Of a stretch of 50,093 nt of DNA, positions 40,519 to 49,987 are shown piece by piece. Origin of the DNA: Mesorhizobium sp. (lineage in GTDB: Bacteria > Pseudomonadota > Alphaproteobacteria > Rhizobiales > Rhizobiaceae); assembly GCA_027492275.1 (NCBI GenBank), contig JAPUFC010000074.1, positions 1 through 50,093 on the forward strand, read 5' to 3'. The translations under genes and the position numbers were made by a program. Under the pieces are notes generated by a model. It was not told where the DNA came from. It saw only the letters and a program-made list of their open reading frames with translations, and did no database searches. Position 1 is the stretch's first letter, and the number at the start of each line of letters is the position of its first letter.

Positions 40519-40956
40519 TCAGGGCAGCGCGGCGGGCTCGCGCGTCAGCCGCGACTGCCGCAGCATGGCCCTGAGATGGGCGGTGTTCGCCTCGGGATCG
40601 CCCTCCGCCCTGTCGAAGGCGACGTAGTTCACCTCCACCGACGCCGTCTGCGCCTCCAGCGTCAGCGAGAAATAGACGGTCGCTCCGCTCGGCCGCATCT
40701 CCATGTCGAGCACGATGCGCGGGCTCTCCTCCCACGACACATGCGCCTCGCCGCCATGGCCGAGCCTGATCGTTCCCGGCAGGAAATAGAGCTCGGCCGC
40801 CGAATCCACGATGTCCGCCAGCGTGGAGAAATGCTCCATGCGGATGAACGCCACATAGTCGACGAGATCGACCAGCCGCAGTTCGCTGACCAGTTCGCGG
40901 ATGGATTCCGCCACGATGATCTCGCGGGCGGCGGAATGCGGTTGTCTGTTCATCAA
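40519..40956 (-). CDS. Hypothetical protein coupled to flhB
   Basis: A 145-residue soluble protein with no signal peptide or membrane span. Its first ATG overlaps the flhB stop (ATGA). The N-terminal half is helical (ESIRELVSELRLVDLVDYVAFIRMEHF) and the rest beta-rich (LPGTIRLGHGGEAHVSWEESPRIVLDMEMRPSG). As the last gene of motA-fliM-fliN-fliG-flhB it is probably made with the export apparatus; rhizobial clusters also have an uncharacterised gene at this place. No function can be assigned from sequence. Confidence 0.75.
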   Translation of the reverse strand: MMNRQPHSAAREIIVAESIRELVSELRLVDLVDYVAFIRMEHFSTLADIVDSAAELYFLPGTIRLGHGGEAHVSWEESPRIVLDMEMRPSGATVYFSLTLEAQTASVEVNYVAFDRAEGDPEANTAHLRAMLRQSRLTREPAALP

Positions 40957-42032
40957 CGGCCCTGACGCTTGGACTGCTTCGCGTAGACCACCCGCACCAG
41001 CTCGGCGACGGCCTGGTAGAACTGCGACGGGATGACGTTATCGACCGAAACTTGCTTGTACATGGAGCGCGCCAGCGCGACGTCCTCGAACACGGGAATG
41101 CCGTTGGCCTCGGCGATCTCGCGGATCTTCAGCGCGACGAGGTCCTGGCCCTTGGCGAGCACCACGGGCGCGGCGTTCTCGTCCCGCACGTAGCGCAGCG
41201 CGATGGCGTAGTGGGTCGGATTGGCGATCACCAGCGTGGCGCGCGGCACCGCCGTCATCATGCGCCGCCGCGCCCTGTCGCGGGCGAGCGAGCGCAGCCG
41301 CGACTTGACGATCGGGTCGCCCTCCGACTGCTTCATCTCGTCCTTGACCTCCTGCTTGGTCATGCGCAAATCCTGCCGCCAGTGGAAGCGCGACCAGATG
41401 ATGTCGACCGCCGCGATCACCAGCATCACCACGACGACGGCGGTGAGGATGTCGATCGCCATGCCCCGGATCACCGGCAGGAAGCCGGCGGTCTGCGTGA
41501 TCATGCCGGCCAGGAGCCGCCGGTGCGCCTCCGACAGCAGGAAGACCAGCGCCGCCAGCACGAAGGCGAGCTTGCCCAGCGACTTCAGGAACTCGACGAA
41601 GCCCTGCACGCCGAACAGGCGCTTCCAGCCCTTGGCCAGCGAGATGCGCGAGGCCTGCGGCCGCACCCGCTCGGCCACGAACTGCGGCAGGTTCTGGAAG
41701 GCGGAAGCCCCGATGCCGGCGACCGCCAGCAGGATCGCCAGCGCGCCGACCGCCTTGCCGATCTCGGTGAACACGATCTGATAGAGCAGGGCCGCGTCCC
41801 GCGCCGTCTCCAGCGGCCAGGCGTCCGGCTTCTCCAGGAAGATCGACAGGAACGAGCCGAGCTCGCCGATCGAGCCGGCGGCGAAGAAGACGGTGAAGAC
41901 GAGGATCGCGACGAAGGAGGTCAGGATCGCGGTCTCGCGCGAATGCGGCAACTGGCCCTTCTCGACCGTGTCGCGGATCTTCTTCTCGGTCGGTTCTTCT
42001 GTCTTGCTGTCCTTGTCGGCGGACTCCGACAT
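40953..42032 (-). CDS. flhB: Flagellar type III export protein FlhB
   Basis: A 359-residue export-gate component: charged N terminus, four membrane spans (about 33-52, 88-110, 152-168 and 190-210), then a cytoplasmic domain with the self-cleavage motif N271-P-T-H. Cleavage between N271 and P272 switches export from rod/hook to filament proteins. Normal length for the family. It follows fliG by 29 bases. Confidence 0.95.
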   Translation of the reverse strand: MSESADKDSKTEEPTEKKIRDTVEKGQLPHSRETAILTSFVAILVFTVFFAAGSIGELGSFLSIFLEKPDAWPLETARDAALLYQIVFTEIGKAVGALAILLAVAGIGASAFQNLPQFVAERVRPQASRISLAKGWKRLFGVQGFVEFLKSLGKLAFVLAALVFLLSEAHRRLLAGMITQTAGFLPVIRGMAIDILTAVVVVMLVIAAVDIIWSRFHWRQDLRMTKQEVKDEMKQSEGDPIVKSRLRSLARDRARRRMMTAVPRATLVIANPTHYAIALRYVRDENAAPVVLAKGQDLVALKIREIAEANGIPVFEDVALARSMYKQVSVDNVIPSQFYQAVAELVRVVYAKQSKRQGR

Positions 42033-42061
42033 GCGCGCCTATTCCTTTGCCTGCGACCCGG

Positions 42062-43075
42062 CTAGGCCGCCGCTGCCTGCTGCGCCGAAGGCAGCTCGAA
42101 CGCCCCCTCGCCCGCCATGCGGATGGCGGCCGAGGCGATGGTCTTGCGCGCCCTGGCGATGTCCACCGCCGGCACGTCGACGCCCTGCGCCAGCTCCGAT
42201 TCGATCATGCGCCGCGAGCGCGCGCCGATCGCCGACAGCACCGCCTCGCCGAGCGCGCCGGGACAGTTTCGCAGCGCCAGCGTGACAAGCTCGGTCGATA
42301 GCCCGTCGAACAGGATCACGCGCGCCTTCTGCGTCAGCAGCGGAATGTCCTCGAACGAGAACAGCCGCGCCCGGATCGCCTCGATATCGGGCGCGCCCGC
42401 CTCCTCGAGGTCGCGCATGACCTCCTCCAGCGCGTCCTTGTCCATCTCGTTGAGCAGCCCGGCCACCCGCAGCTGGCCGGCGGAGGTGTCGCGCGAGGCG
42501 CTTTCCGACAGCAGGCGCTCGCGAAGCTGCCGCTCGATGATGCGCTCGGCCGCCTCGGGCACGCCGGCCAGCGAAACCATGCGCTTGACCAGCTCGCCGC
42601 GCAGCTTCTTGTCCAGCGTCAGCAGCGTGGCGGCGGCGGTCGCCGGCGCGAGCTTCGACAGCACGTAGGCCCCGGTCTGCGCGTGCTCGGCCGACAGGAA
42701 GGCGCCGATCCGCGCCGGCTCGACGGCCTCGACCTGCGGCCACACCGGCATCGGCGCCGCGGCTTCGGCCGCGCCGTCGTCCGGGCGCATGATCGCGTTG
42801 ACCTCCTCGGGCGACAGGCTCTCGCTGAGCAGCATGTCCATGGATTCCGCCGAATCCATCAGGCCCGCGCCCTCGGCGAACTCCGCCTCGAACTCGGCGA
42901 CGATCTTCTCCAGCTCGTTCTGGGGAATGGTGCGCAGCAGCCGCGCGCCCTCGATCAGCGCCTTGAGCTCGTCCTGCTTGAAGAATTTCAGCATGCGGCT
43001 GGCCGCCGGCTTGCCCATCGCCACCAGGATGGCCGCCGCCTTCTGCGTCCTGGTCATCGTGGCTGACACGCTCAT
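42062..43075 (-). CDS. fliG: Flagellar motor switch protein FliG
   Basis: A 337-residue C-ring protein. The N-terminal part (QKAAAILVAMGK) binds the MS ring, the middle and C-terminal armadillo domains follow. The C-terminal charged helix that meets the stator is seen in the ALRNCPGALGEAVLSAIGARSRRMIESELAQG region. Spacing to fliN is 19 bases. The C-terminal tail is Ala/Gln-rich. Confidence 0.93.
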   Translation of the reverse strand: MSVSATMTRTQKAAAILVAMGKPAASRMLKFFKQDELKALIEGARLLRTIPQNELEKIVAEFEAEFAEGAGLMDSAESMDMLLSESLSPEEVNAIMRPDDGAAEAAAPMPVWPQVEAVEPARIGAFLSAEHAQTGAYVLSKLAPATAAATLLTLDKKLRGELVKRMVSLAGVPEAAERIIERQLRERLLSESASRDTSAGQLRVAGLLNEMDKDALEEVMRDLEEAGAPDIEAIRARLFSFEDIPLLTQKARVILFDGLSTELVTLALRNCPGALGEAVLSAIGARSRRMIESELAQGVDVPAVDIARARKTIASAAIRMAGEGAFELPSAQQAAAA

Positions 43076-43094
43076 GCCTACCTCCCCTTCGGCC

Positions 43095-43496
43095 TCAGGC
43101 GGGGCGCGAGGCGACGATCTCGGTCAGCCGGATGCCGAACCGCGACGGGTCGGATTCCAGCACGGTGATCTCGCCGCGCGCGATCATGCGCCCGTTGACC
43201 GTGACCTCCACGGGCTCGCCGATGCGCCTGTCGAGCGCCACGGTCGATCCGCGCTGCAGCGCCATCAGGTCGGAGACCGACATCTGCGAGCTGCCGAGCA
43301 CGATCTGCACCTCCACCGGGATGTCCATGATGACCGAATGCGCGGACGGCTGTCCGTCGGCCGGCATCGCGGCCTGAGCCTCCGCCGGCCTGGCATGCGG
43401 CCGCTTGTCCTCGTGCAGGACGCCGCGCAGCTCCTCGATCGCCCGGTTGAGCTGTTCCTCGGACTCGCCCGTTTCCGCCATGGTCGCCTGGCTCAT
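43095..43496 (-). CDS. fliN: Flagellar motor switch protein FliN
   Basis: A 133-residue protein. Residues about 62-130 form the SpoA domain ([40 protein letters not shown]); the first 55 are an acidic, flexible extension. It forms the lower C-ring with FliM. It lies 24 bases after fliM. The protein appears shorter than some rhizobial FliN proteins, whose N-terminal extension is long. Confidence 0.93.
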   Translation of the reverse strand: MSQATMAETGESEEQLNRAIEELRGVLHEDKRPHARPAEAQAAMPADGQPSAHSVIMDIPVEVQIVLGSSQMSVSDLMALQRGSTVALDRRIGEPVEVTVNGRMIARGEITVLESDPSRFGIRLTEIVASRPA

Positions 43497-43520
43497 CGTT
43501 CGTCTCCAATCGTCCGCCGC

Positions 43521-44432
43521 TCAGCCATGGGGCAGGGCCTGCAACAGGGCGCTTCCGTTCTCGAAGGGATGGCGCACCCGCACCGTGTAGTTCGAGCCCA
43601 ACTTGCCGAAATCGCACACGAACAGCGTCTTCTGGCGCGCCGACAGCCGCACCTGCGAGGAGGCGTCGTCCTGGAAGGCGATGAGCTGGCCGGGCTCCAG
43701 CGCCGCGAGCTGGCTGAGCGTCATGCGCGCCAGCGGCATGGTGGCGCGCACGGTCACGTCGGTGCGCCGCACCTCAGCGCCGATGCGCTCCGTCCACGTC
43801 GCGGGCGGCAGGTGTTCGGCGCCGGCCGTGCGGTACTTGACCAGCAGCCGCTGCGGCATGGTCAGCGCCAGCCGCCCCCTGCTCGCCTGCGTGCCGAGCG
43901 AGAAGGTGATCCGCACGCCCGGCCCGTCGCGCAGCGCCAGCTTGCGCAGCTCCTGCCCCGCGATCGCGGGCGGGACGGGAAGCTGCAGCGCCAGGGCCCG
44001 TTCGCCGCTGCCGTTCAGCGCCGCGGCGATCGCCTCGAAGGCCAGCGAGCAGATGTCGGTTTCCGTCGGCGACAGGTCGCGCTCCATGGCCGCCGCCGGC
44101 GCGTCCGCATCGCTGCCGAACAGCAGCGCCACCAGCAGGCCGCAGGCCGCCGGGTCGAGCGTCAGGATCAGCGCGTCCGGCGAGGCCTCGCTGGCGGCGA
44201 TGGCCAGCGCGAAGCCCTCGCCGTCGGGCCGCGCCTCGGCGATGCGCGCCACGGCGACCGCCTCCAGCTCCAGGCCGAGCTGCGGCGCGATCGCCTGCGC
44301 CAGCGCCTCGGCCAGCGCCGGCAGCACGCGGGCCGACAGAGCGCGCGCGGCCTCGACGATCTCGCCCGGCTCACCCGTCTCCCCGACGATGCGCTCGACG
44401 ATCGATCCGGTGGTCGCAGCCGACGCGGTCAT
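43521..44432 (-). CDS. fliM: Flagellar motor switch protein FliM
   Basis: A 303-residue C-ring protein with a CheC-like middle domain (DLSPTETDICSLAFEAIAAAL near 130) and a C-terminal SpoA domain (MTLSQLAALEPGQLIAFQ near 235). The CheY-P-binding peptide (consensus LSQDEIDALL) usual at the N terminus is not visible; the protein opens MTASAATTGSIVERIVGE. Starts 2 bases after the motA stop. The longer frame to 44660 is a shadow of motA. Confidence 0.9.
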   Translation of the reverse strand: MTASAATTGSIVERIVGETGEPGEIVEAARALSARVLPALAEALAQAIAPQLGLELEAVAVARIAEARPDGEGFALAIAASEASPDALILTLDPAACGLLVALLFGSDADAPAAAMERDLSPTETDICSLAFEAIAAALNGSGERALALQLPVPPAIAGQELRKLALRDGPGVRITFSLGTQASRGRLALTMPQRLLVKYRTAGAEHLPPATWTERIGAEVRRTDVTVRATMPLARMTLSQLAALEPGQLIAFQDDASSQVRLSARQKTLFVCDFGKLGSNYTVRVRHPFENGSALLQALPHG

Positions 44433-44434
44433 GC

Positions 44435-45337
44435 TCAGGCCGCCTTCTTCTCGACCGCGCCGCCGCCGAGCGTGCTCTGCTCGACCGCGTCGATGGACGG
44501 CCGGTCGTAGGCGGAGATGGTCTTGCGTCCGAATTCGATGGCGACCTGCGGCAGCGAGCCGTTCATGTAGGCCAGCAGCGTCTGCTTGACGATGATGTAG
44601 AGCCGGTTCTGCTTCTCGCGCACCACCTTGATCTTGGTGGCGATGGGGCCGACCACGCAATAGGACATGAAGATGCCGAGGAAGGTGCCGACGAGCGCCG
44701 CGCCGATCAGCCCGCCCAGGATCTCCGGCGACTGGTCGAGCGCGCCCATCGCCTTCACCACGCCGAGCACGGCGGCGACGATGCCGATGGCGGGGAAGCC
44801 GTCGCCCATCGCCGTCATCGCCTGGTAGGGCTTGAGGCTGTCCGCCTTGATGGTCTGGATCTCCTCGTCCATCAGCGCCTCGATCTCGTGGCTCCGCGCA
44901 TTGCCGATGATGATGATGCGGCAGTAGTCGCAGATGAAATGCGTCAGCGCGTGGTTCTTGAGCACCGTTGGATAGGCCTGGAAGATCGACGACGCTTCGG
45001 GATTGTCGATATGCGCCTCGACCTCGGAGCGAGACTTGGTGCGCAGCTCGCGCATCAGCGAATGCAGCACGCCGAGCGTCTCGAGATAGCTCTGCTCCTT
45101 CGGCACGGCGTGCTTAAAGGCTTCCAGGCAGGCCTTGCCGGTGTCCTTGACCACCTTCATCGGGTTGGCGACCAGGAACGTGCCCAGCGCCGCGCCGCAG
45201 ATGATGACCACCTCCCACGGCTGGATGAGCACCTCGATATGGCCGCCCATGGCCATGAAGCCGCCGAGAACGCAGCCGAGCGTCACCACCAGACCGATCA
45301 GAATGCCCACGACGCGCCTTTCCTGAGGATCGATCAT
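44435..45337 (-). CDS. motA: Flagellar stator protein MotA
   Basis: A 300-residue stator subunit with four spans (about 7-30, 36-55, 175-195 and 207-228). The conserved switch/proton regions are [22 protein letters not shown] and [16 protein letters not shown], and charged residues in the cytoplasmic loop should contact FliG. First gene of the five- to six-gene minus-strand unit. Its partner motB is not in this window, as is usual for rhizobia. Promoter lies in the 115-base gap to the DUF1217 gene. Confidence 0.94.
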   Translation of the reverse strand: MIDPQERRVVGILIGLVVTLGCVLGGFMAMGGHIEVLIQPWEVVIICGAALGTFLVANPMKVVKDTGKACLEAFKHAVPKEQSYLETLGVLHSLMRELRTKSRSEVEAHIDNPEASSIFQAYPTVLKNHALTHFICDYCRIIIIGNARSHEIEALMDEEIQTIKADSLKPYQAMTAMGDGFPAIGIVAAVLGVVKAMGALDQSPEILGGLIGAALVGTFLGIFMSYCVVGPIATKIKVVREKQNRLYIIVKQTLLAYMNGSLPQVAIEFGRKTISAYDRPSIDAVEQSTLGGGAVEKKAA

Positions 45338-45368
45338 CGACCCGATTCAGGCAGGCTAGGGCGCGTAA

Positions 45369-45409
45369 CTTGCGCGGGGCTTGAATCCTGTCCTTCAGCC
45401 TCGCGCAAG
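45369..45409. promoter_or_regulatory. Inverted repeat in the motA / DUF1217 divergent promoter
   Basis: CTTGCGC at 45369-45375 and GCGCAAG at 45403-45409, perfect 7-bp arms 27 bases apart, midway between the two divergent starts. A shared regulator site is possible. Confidence 0.4.
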
Positions 45410-45452
45410 CGTGCGCGTCTAGCGTGCGGTCGGACTGGCAGGAGGCTTGCCC

Positions 45453-47261
45453 GTGGTCGACACCTATACCAGCTACCGGCTCATCACGCGCGACATCGGC
45501 CGCTCGCTGGAGCGCGTCGAGCGCGAGCCTATGGTCGACCGCGAGACCAAATACTACCTGGACAACATCTCGAAGGTCAGGACCATCGAGGACTTCGTCA
45601 AGGACGACCGCCTCTTCCGCTACGCCATGAAGGCGCACGGGCTGGGCGACATGGCCTACGCCAAGGCCTTCATGGTCAAGGCGATGAAGGAGGGCGTCGC
45701 CGATCCCGACAGCTTCGCCAACAAGCTGCAGGACAAGCGATACGCCGAATTCGTCACCACCTACAATTTCGAAAAGTACGGCGAGCGCGCCACGACCTAC
45801 AGCCGGGCGGTCAACGACACGCCGCAGAACTTCGCCTCCAACGTCGCCATCGGCACGCTGGATTCAGGCTTCAAGTTCGTCGAGGGCGAGGTCGGCTACT
45901 ACGTGTCGACCATATCGAACGTGCAGTCGATCGACGATCTGATGGCCGACAGCCGCCTGCTGCGCGTCGCGATGGGCGCCTTCGGCCTCGATTCGACCAA
46001 GGAGGCGCCGGCGCGCGTGCGCGAGATGCTGGAAGGCGGCGTGTCCGATCCCGCCAGCCCCGCCAACAGCCTCGCCGACAAGCGCTACGCGGCCTTCGTC
46101 GCCGCCTTCGATTTCGCGCGGTACGGCGCGGCGACGACCGGCCGCGACGCCGTCCAGGCGGCGCCGAAACAGTTCGTCCTGAACACCGGCATGCCGCTGG
46201 TCAGGCCGAGCGCGGAATTCGTCAAGGCCGAGACGGACTATTATAAGGCCAATATCGGCAAGGTGAAATCGATCGACGACCTGATGCGCGACCAGCGGCT
46301 GCTGCGCGTGGCGATGAGCGCCTTCGGCCTCGACGCCGACGTGGAGACGCCGAAGCAGATCCGCGCCATGCTGGCCGGCGGCGTCAGCAACCCCGACAGC
46401 CCGGCCAACCAGCTCGCCGACAGGAAATACGCCGCTTTCGTCAGCGCCTTCAACTTCGTCGAGCACGGCGCGGCCACCACCGGCCGCGACGCCGTGCAGA
46501 AGGACGCGCTGAAGCTCTACACCGTCAAGACCGAAAGCGGCCTCGTCGCCTCGACCAAATACTTCGCCGGGGCGGAGACCGACTATTATCTCTCCAAGGT
46601 CGCCGGCATCCATTCCATCGACGATCTGATGGCCGACAAGCGGCTGCTGAATTTCGCCCTCGCCGCCTACGGTCTCGACCCGGCGCAGGAGAAGCCGGCG
46701 ACCATCCGCGCCATGCTCGAGGGCGGCGTCGGCGACCCGCAGAGCCCCGCCAACAAGCTCACCGACAAGCGTTACGCCGGCTTCGTCACCGCGTTCAACT
46801 TCATGGAATATGGCGAGAGCGCCACCACCTTCAACCGCGCCCAGCAGCCGTCGATCGACAAATATCTGCGCCAGACGCTGGAGGAGAACGCGGGCAGGGA
46901 AAACGAGGGCGTGCGTCTCGCGCTCTACTTCGAGCGCAAGGCCGGCGGCCTCACCAATTTCTACGAGATCCTCGCCGATCCGGCGCTGGCCAAGGTGGTG
47001 CGCACCGCGCTCAGCCTGCCGGACTCCTTCGCCTCCGCCGACATCGACCGGCAGGTCAAGTTCTTCGAGGAGAAGCTGGACATCGCCGATTTCACCGATC
47101 CGGAGCGGCTGGGCAAGTTCCTCACCCGCTTCACCAGCCTGTGGGAGCTGAACAACCCCACCGCGACGCCCACGATCTCGCTCAGCGTCCTGTTCAGCCA
47201 GCCGGCCGAATTCGGCATCTCGGCCTCGACGCTGATGGCCCTCCAGACCCTGAAGCGCTGA
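45453..47261 (+). CDS. DUF1217 multi-repeat flagellar-locus protein
   Basis: A 602-residue protein built from four tandem DUF1217-type modules of about 120 residues plus a partial fifth. Each module has (Y)YL/VxxIxxVxSIDDLMxDxRLLR, then FGLD..., GGVxDPxSPANxLxDKRYAAF and F.YG.AATT. Found in rhizobial flagellar clusters between motA and flgF, but its function is not established. It has no signal peptide, consistent with export by the flagellar apparatus. GGAGG at 45441-45445 stands 7 bases before the GTG at 45453, which is preferred over the TTG at 45447. Spacing to flgF is 4 bases. Confidence 0.82.
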   Translation: MVDTYTSYRLITRDIGRSLERVEREPMVDRETKYYLDNISKVRTIEDFVKDDRLFRYAMKAHGLGDMAYAKAFMVKAMKEGVADPDSFANKLQDKRYAEFVTTYNFEKYGERATTYSRAVNDTPQNFASNVAIGTLDSGFKFVEGEVGYYVSTISNVQSIDDLMADSRLLRVAMGAFGLDSTKEAPARVREMLEGGVSDPASPANSLADKRYAAFVAAFDFARYGAATTGRDAVQAAPKQFVLNTGMPLVRPSAEFVKAETDYYKANIGKVKSIDDLMRDQRLLRVAMSAFGLDADVETPKQIRAMLAGGVSNPDSPANQLADRKYAAFVSAFNFVEHGAATTGRDAVQKDALKLYTVKTESGLVASTKYFAGAETDYYLSKVAGIHSIDDLMADKRLLNFALAAYGLDPAQEKPATIRAMLEGGVGDPQSPANKLTDKRYAGFVTAFNFMEYGESATTFNRAQQPSIDKYLRQTLEENAGRENEGVRLALYFERKAGGLTNFYEILADPALAKVVRTALSLPDSFASADIDRQVKFFEEKLDIADFTDPERLGKFLTRFTSLWELNNPTATPTISLSVLFSQPAEFGISASTLMALQTLKR

Positions 47262-47265
47262 CACG

Positions 47266-47988
47266 ATGCAGGACAGCCTCTACGTCGCCCTTTCCGCCCA
47301 GGTCGCGCTGGAGAAGCGCCTCGACACGCTGGCCGACAACGTCGCCAACGCGTCCACCGTCGGCTTCCGCGCCAGCGGCGTACGCTTCCAGGACGTCGTG
47401 GCCGGCACCGGCGAGAACGCCGTGTCCTTCGCCTCCTCCGGCCAGACCTTCATGACCACCAAGGCCGGTCCGCTGCGCGAGACCGCCAACCCGTTCGACT
47501 TCGCCATACAGGGTAACGCATGGTTCGGCATCGAGACGCCGGCCGGCACGGTGATGACGCGCGACGGCCGCTTCACCATGACCCAGACGGGCGAGCTGGT
47601 GACGCTCGAAGGCTATCCGGTGCTCGACGCGGGCGGCGCGCCGATCCAGCTCGACCCGCGCGGCGGCCCGCCCGAGGCCGGCGCGGACGGCCAGCTCAGG
47701 CAGGACGGCAATCTGATGGGCGTGATCGGCCTGTTCGATTTCGAGCCTGGCGCGGATTTCGTGCGCTTCGGCAATTCCGGCATCGTGCCCAAGGTCGCCC
47801 CCGAGCCGCTGGTCGACCGCGTCGACATCGGCGTGGCGCAGGGCTTCGTGGAGGATTCCAACGTCAACCCCGTGCTGGAGATGACGCGGCTGATCATGAT
47901 GCAGCGCGCCTTCGAGAACACGGCGGCGCTGATCCGCCAGGCGGAGTCCTCGCAGCGCGACGCCATCTCCGCGCTCGGCTCCAAGTAG
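47266..47988 (+). CDS. flgF: Flagellar basal-body rod protein FlgF
   Basis: A 240-residue proximal-rod protein. The N terminus LYVALSAQVALEKRLDTLADNVANASTVGFRA is the common rod/hook heptad motif with the NxANxxTxGF-like turn. The matching C-terminal helix SNVNPVLEMTRLIMMQRAFENTAALI closes it. No cleaved signal; exported by the type III system. Follows the DUF1217 gene by 4 bases and fliI by 9. Confidence 0.93.
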   Translation: MQDSLYVALSAQVALEKRLDTLADNVANASTVGFRASGVRFQDVVAGTGENAVSFASSGQTFMTTKAGPLRETANPFDFAIQGNAWFGIETPAGTVMTRDGRFTMTQTGELVTLEGYPVLDAGGAPIQLDPRGGPPEAGADGQLRQDGNLMGVIGLFDFEPGADFVRFGNSGIVPKVAPEPLVDRVDIGVAQGFVEDSNVNPVLEMTRLIMMQRAFENTAALIRQAESSQRDAISALGSK

Positions 47989-47997
47989 GGACGCGGG

Positions 47998-49362
47998 ATG
48001 GAAGCCGCCGCAACCGGCCCCGGAATGCTCGACCTGCTGGAAAGGGCGTGGACGGCGCAGTCCGCGCCCGAGGCGCTGGTGCGCCGCGGCGGCCGCATCG
48101 TGGAGGTGTCGCCCACGCACTACGCGGTGCGCGGCCTGCCCGACAGCGCGCGTCTCGGCGATATCGTCGAGCATCGCGGGCGGGCTGGAACGAGGCTGGG
48201 CGAGATCGTCCAGATCCTGCCGCAGAAGGCGGTGGTCTCTCCCTATGACGGCGCGACGGATGCCGGCCTTGGCGACGCCGTCTTCAATCGCGGACCGTTC
48301 CGCGTCAGCCCGCACGAGGCCTGGCGCGGCCGCGTCGTCGATGCGCTCGGCCGCGCCATCGACGGCAGGCCGCTCGCCGCGTCCGGCGAGGCGGCCGCCA
48401 CGGCCGCGCTGCCGGCCCTGTCGCGCCAGCGCGTCGATGGCGGTTTCAGGACGGGCGTGCGCGTCATTGACATCTTCACGCCGCTCTGCTTCGGCCAGCG
48501 CATCGGCATCTTCGCCGGCTCGGGCGTCGGCAAGTCGACCTTGCTCGCCATGCTGGCGACGGCCCCCGCCTTCGACACGGTGGTGGTGGCGCTGGTCGGC
48601 GAGCGCGGCCGCGAGGTGCGCGAATTCCTGGAAGACACGCTGGGCGAGGCGGGCATGAGGAAGACGGTCGCGGTGGTCTCCACCAGCGACGAGAGCCCGA
48701 TGATGCGCAAGCGCGCGCCGGATACGGCCATGCGCGTCGCGGAATATTTCCGCGACCGCTCGCACCGCGTGCTTCTGGTGGTCGATTCCGTCACCCGCTA
48801 CGCGCATGCGCTGCGCGAGGTGGCCGCCGGCACCGGCGAGCCGCCGGTCGCGCGCGGCTATCCGGCGTCCGTCTTCACCGAGCTGCCGAGACTGCTGGAG
48901 CGCGCCGGGCCGGGCGCCGGCGCAGGCTCCATCACCGCCGTCATCTCCGTGCTGGTGGACGGCGACGACCACAACGACCCCATCGCCGATTCGGTGCGCG
49001 GCATCCTCGACGGCCATGTGGTTCTCGACCGCGCCATCGCCGAGCAGGGCCGCTACCCCGCCGTCAATCCGCTCGCCTCGATCTCGCGCCTTGCCCCGCG
49101 CGTCTGGAGCGAGGACGAGCGCGCTCTGGTCAACCGGCTGAAGGCGATGGTGGCGCGCTTCGAGGACACGCGCGACATCCGCCTGCTCGGCGCCTACCAG
49201 CCCGGCGCCGACCCGGAGCTCGACCAGGCCGTCAGGCAGGTGCCGGCCATCTACGAGGCGCTGTGCCAGTCGCCCGGCACGCCTGCCTCCGCCGACCCCT
49301 TCGCCGACCTCGCCCGCCACCTCAAGTCGAGGGAGATGCCCCATGCAGCCCGCGCCGGCTGA
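47998..49362 (+). CDS. fliI: Flagellum-specific ATPase FliI
   Basis: A 454-residue hexameric ATPase of type III export. Walker A is AGSGVGKST (173-181), Walker B is RVLLVVDSVTRYA near 260, and the F1-beta-like GERGREVREFLED lies near 200. It is overlapped by the start of the next gene by 20 bases. Normal length. GACGCGGG precedes the ATG. Confidence 0.95.
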   Translation: MEAAATGPGMLDLLERAWTAQSAPEALVRRGGRIVEVSPTHYAVRGLPDSARLGDIVEHRGRAGTRLGEIVQILPQKAVVSPYDGATDAGLGDAVFNRGPFRVSPHEAWRGRVVDALGRAIDGRPLAASGEAAATAALPALSRQRVDGGFRTGVRVIDIFTPLCFGQRIGIFAGSGVGKSTLLAMLATAPAFDTVVVALVGERGREVREFLEDTLGEAGMRKTVAVVSTSDESPMMRKRAPDTAMRVAEYFRDRSHRVLLVVDSVTRYAHALREVAAGTGEPPVARGYPASVFTELPRLLERAGPGAGAGSITAVISVLVDGDDHNDPIADSVRGILDGHVVLDRAIAEQGRYPAVNPLASISRLAPRVWSEDERALVNRLKAMVARFEDTRDIRLLGAYQPGADPELDQAVRQVPAIYEALCQSPGTPASADPFADLARHLKSREMPHAARAG

Positions 49363-49987
49363 CCAGCTCATCGAGGCGATCATCCGCATGCAGCGCAGCG
49401 CCGCGCTGGAGGAAGCGCGCGCCCGGCGGCGCGCGCGCCTGCCCGCCTGGCTGCGGCGCGACAGGCCGGCGGTGGCCTTCACCGCGCAGCCGCCGCAGAG
49501 TCGCAGCGGCCGCCGCAGCGACGTGACCATCACCCTTCTCGGCATCACGCTCGGCCTCATCTGCGCGCTGTTTCCCTGGTACATCTTCCTCAACCCGGAC
49601 AAGTTCGGCCCGCCCGCCATCCGCCTCGGCGGCAACGTCCAGGGCACGCCGGGCGCGCTGGGCCTCGCGCCGCAGGCCGAGCGCGTCGGCGCGCCCTCGC
49701 TGGCGGAACCGCCCTCCATCGCGCTGGACCTTCTGGCGACCGGAACCACGGGCCGGCCCGACGAGGAGACGGCCGCACGGCGCGAGCAGCCCTTCCCGCC
49801 TTCGCCCACGCCGTTCCAGATCCTCCACGTCGCCAACGGCCGCGCCATGATCCAGGACGATAGCGGGATCTTCCTCGTCCAGCGCGGCTCGGTGCTGCCC
49901 GACCTGAGCAAGGTGGCGTCGATCGAGCTGCGCGAGGGACGCTGGGTGGTCTTCACCGAGGGCGGCGAGACGCTGGCGGCCGAGTAG
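49343..49987 (+). CDS. Hypothetical membrane-anchored protein downstream of fliI
   Basis: A 214-residue protein with a basic N-terminal 60 residues, one membrane span (about 70-88: ITLLGITLGLICALFPWYIF) and a periplasmic C-terminal part. That part holds a Pro/Ala-rich linker and a small beta domain ending ...IELREGRWVVFTEGGETLAAE. The start overlaps fliI by 20 bases, so translation is probably linked. Rhizobial clusters carry an uncharacterised membrane protein here, before flgB. No enzyme motif is seen. Confidence 0.78.
   Translation: MQPAPADQLIEAIIRMQRSAALEEARARRRARLPAWLRRDRPAVAFTAQPPQSRSGRRSDVTITLLGITLGLICALFPWYIFLNPDKFGPPAIRLGGNVQGTPGALGLAPQAERVGAPSLAEPPSIALDLLATGTTGRPDEETAARREQPFPPSPTPFQILHVANGRAMIQDDSGIFLVQRGSVLPDLSKVASIELREGRWVVFTEGGETLAAE

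Noticed and set aside
47194-49956. 920-residue minus-strand frame
   Set aside because: Antisense shadow of flgF, fliI and the following gene.
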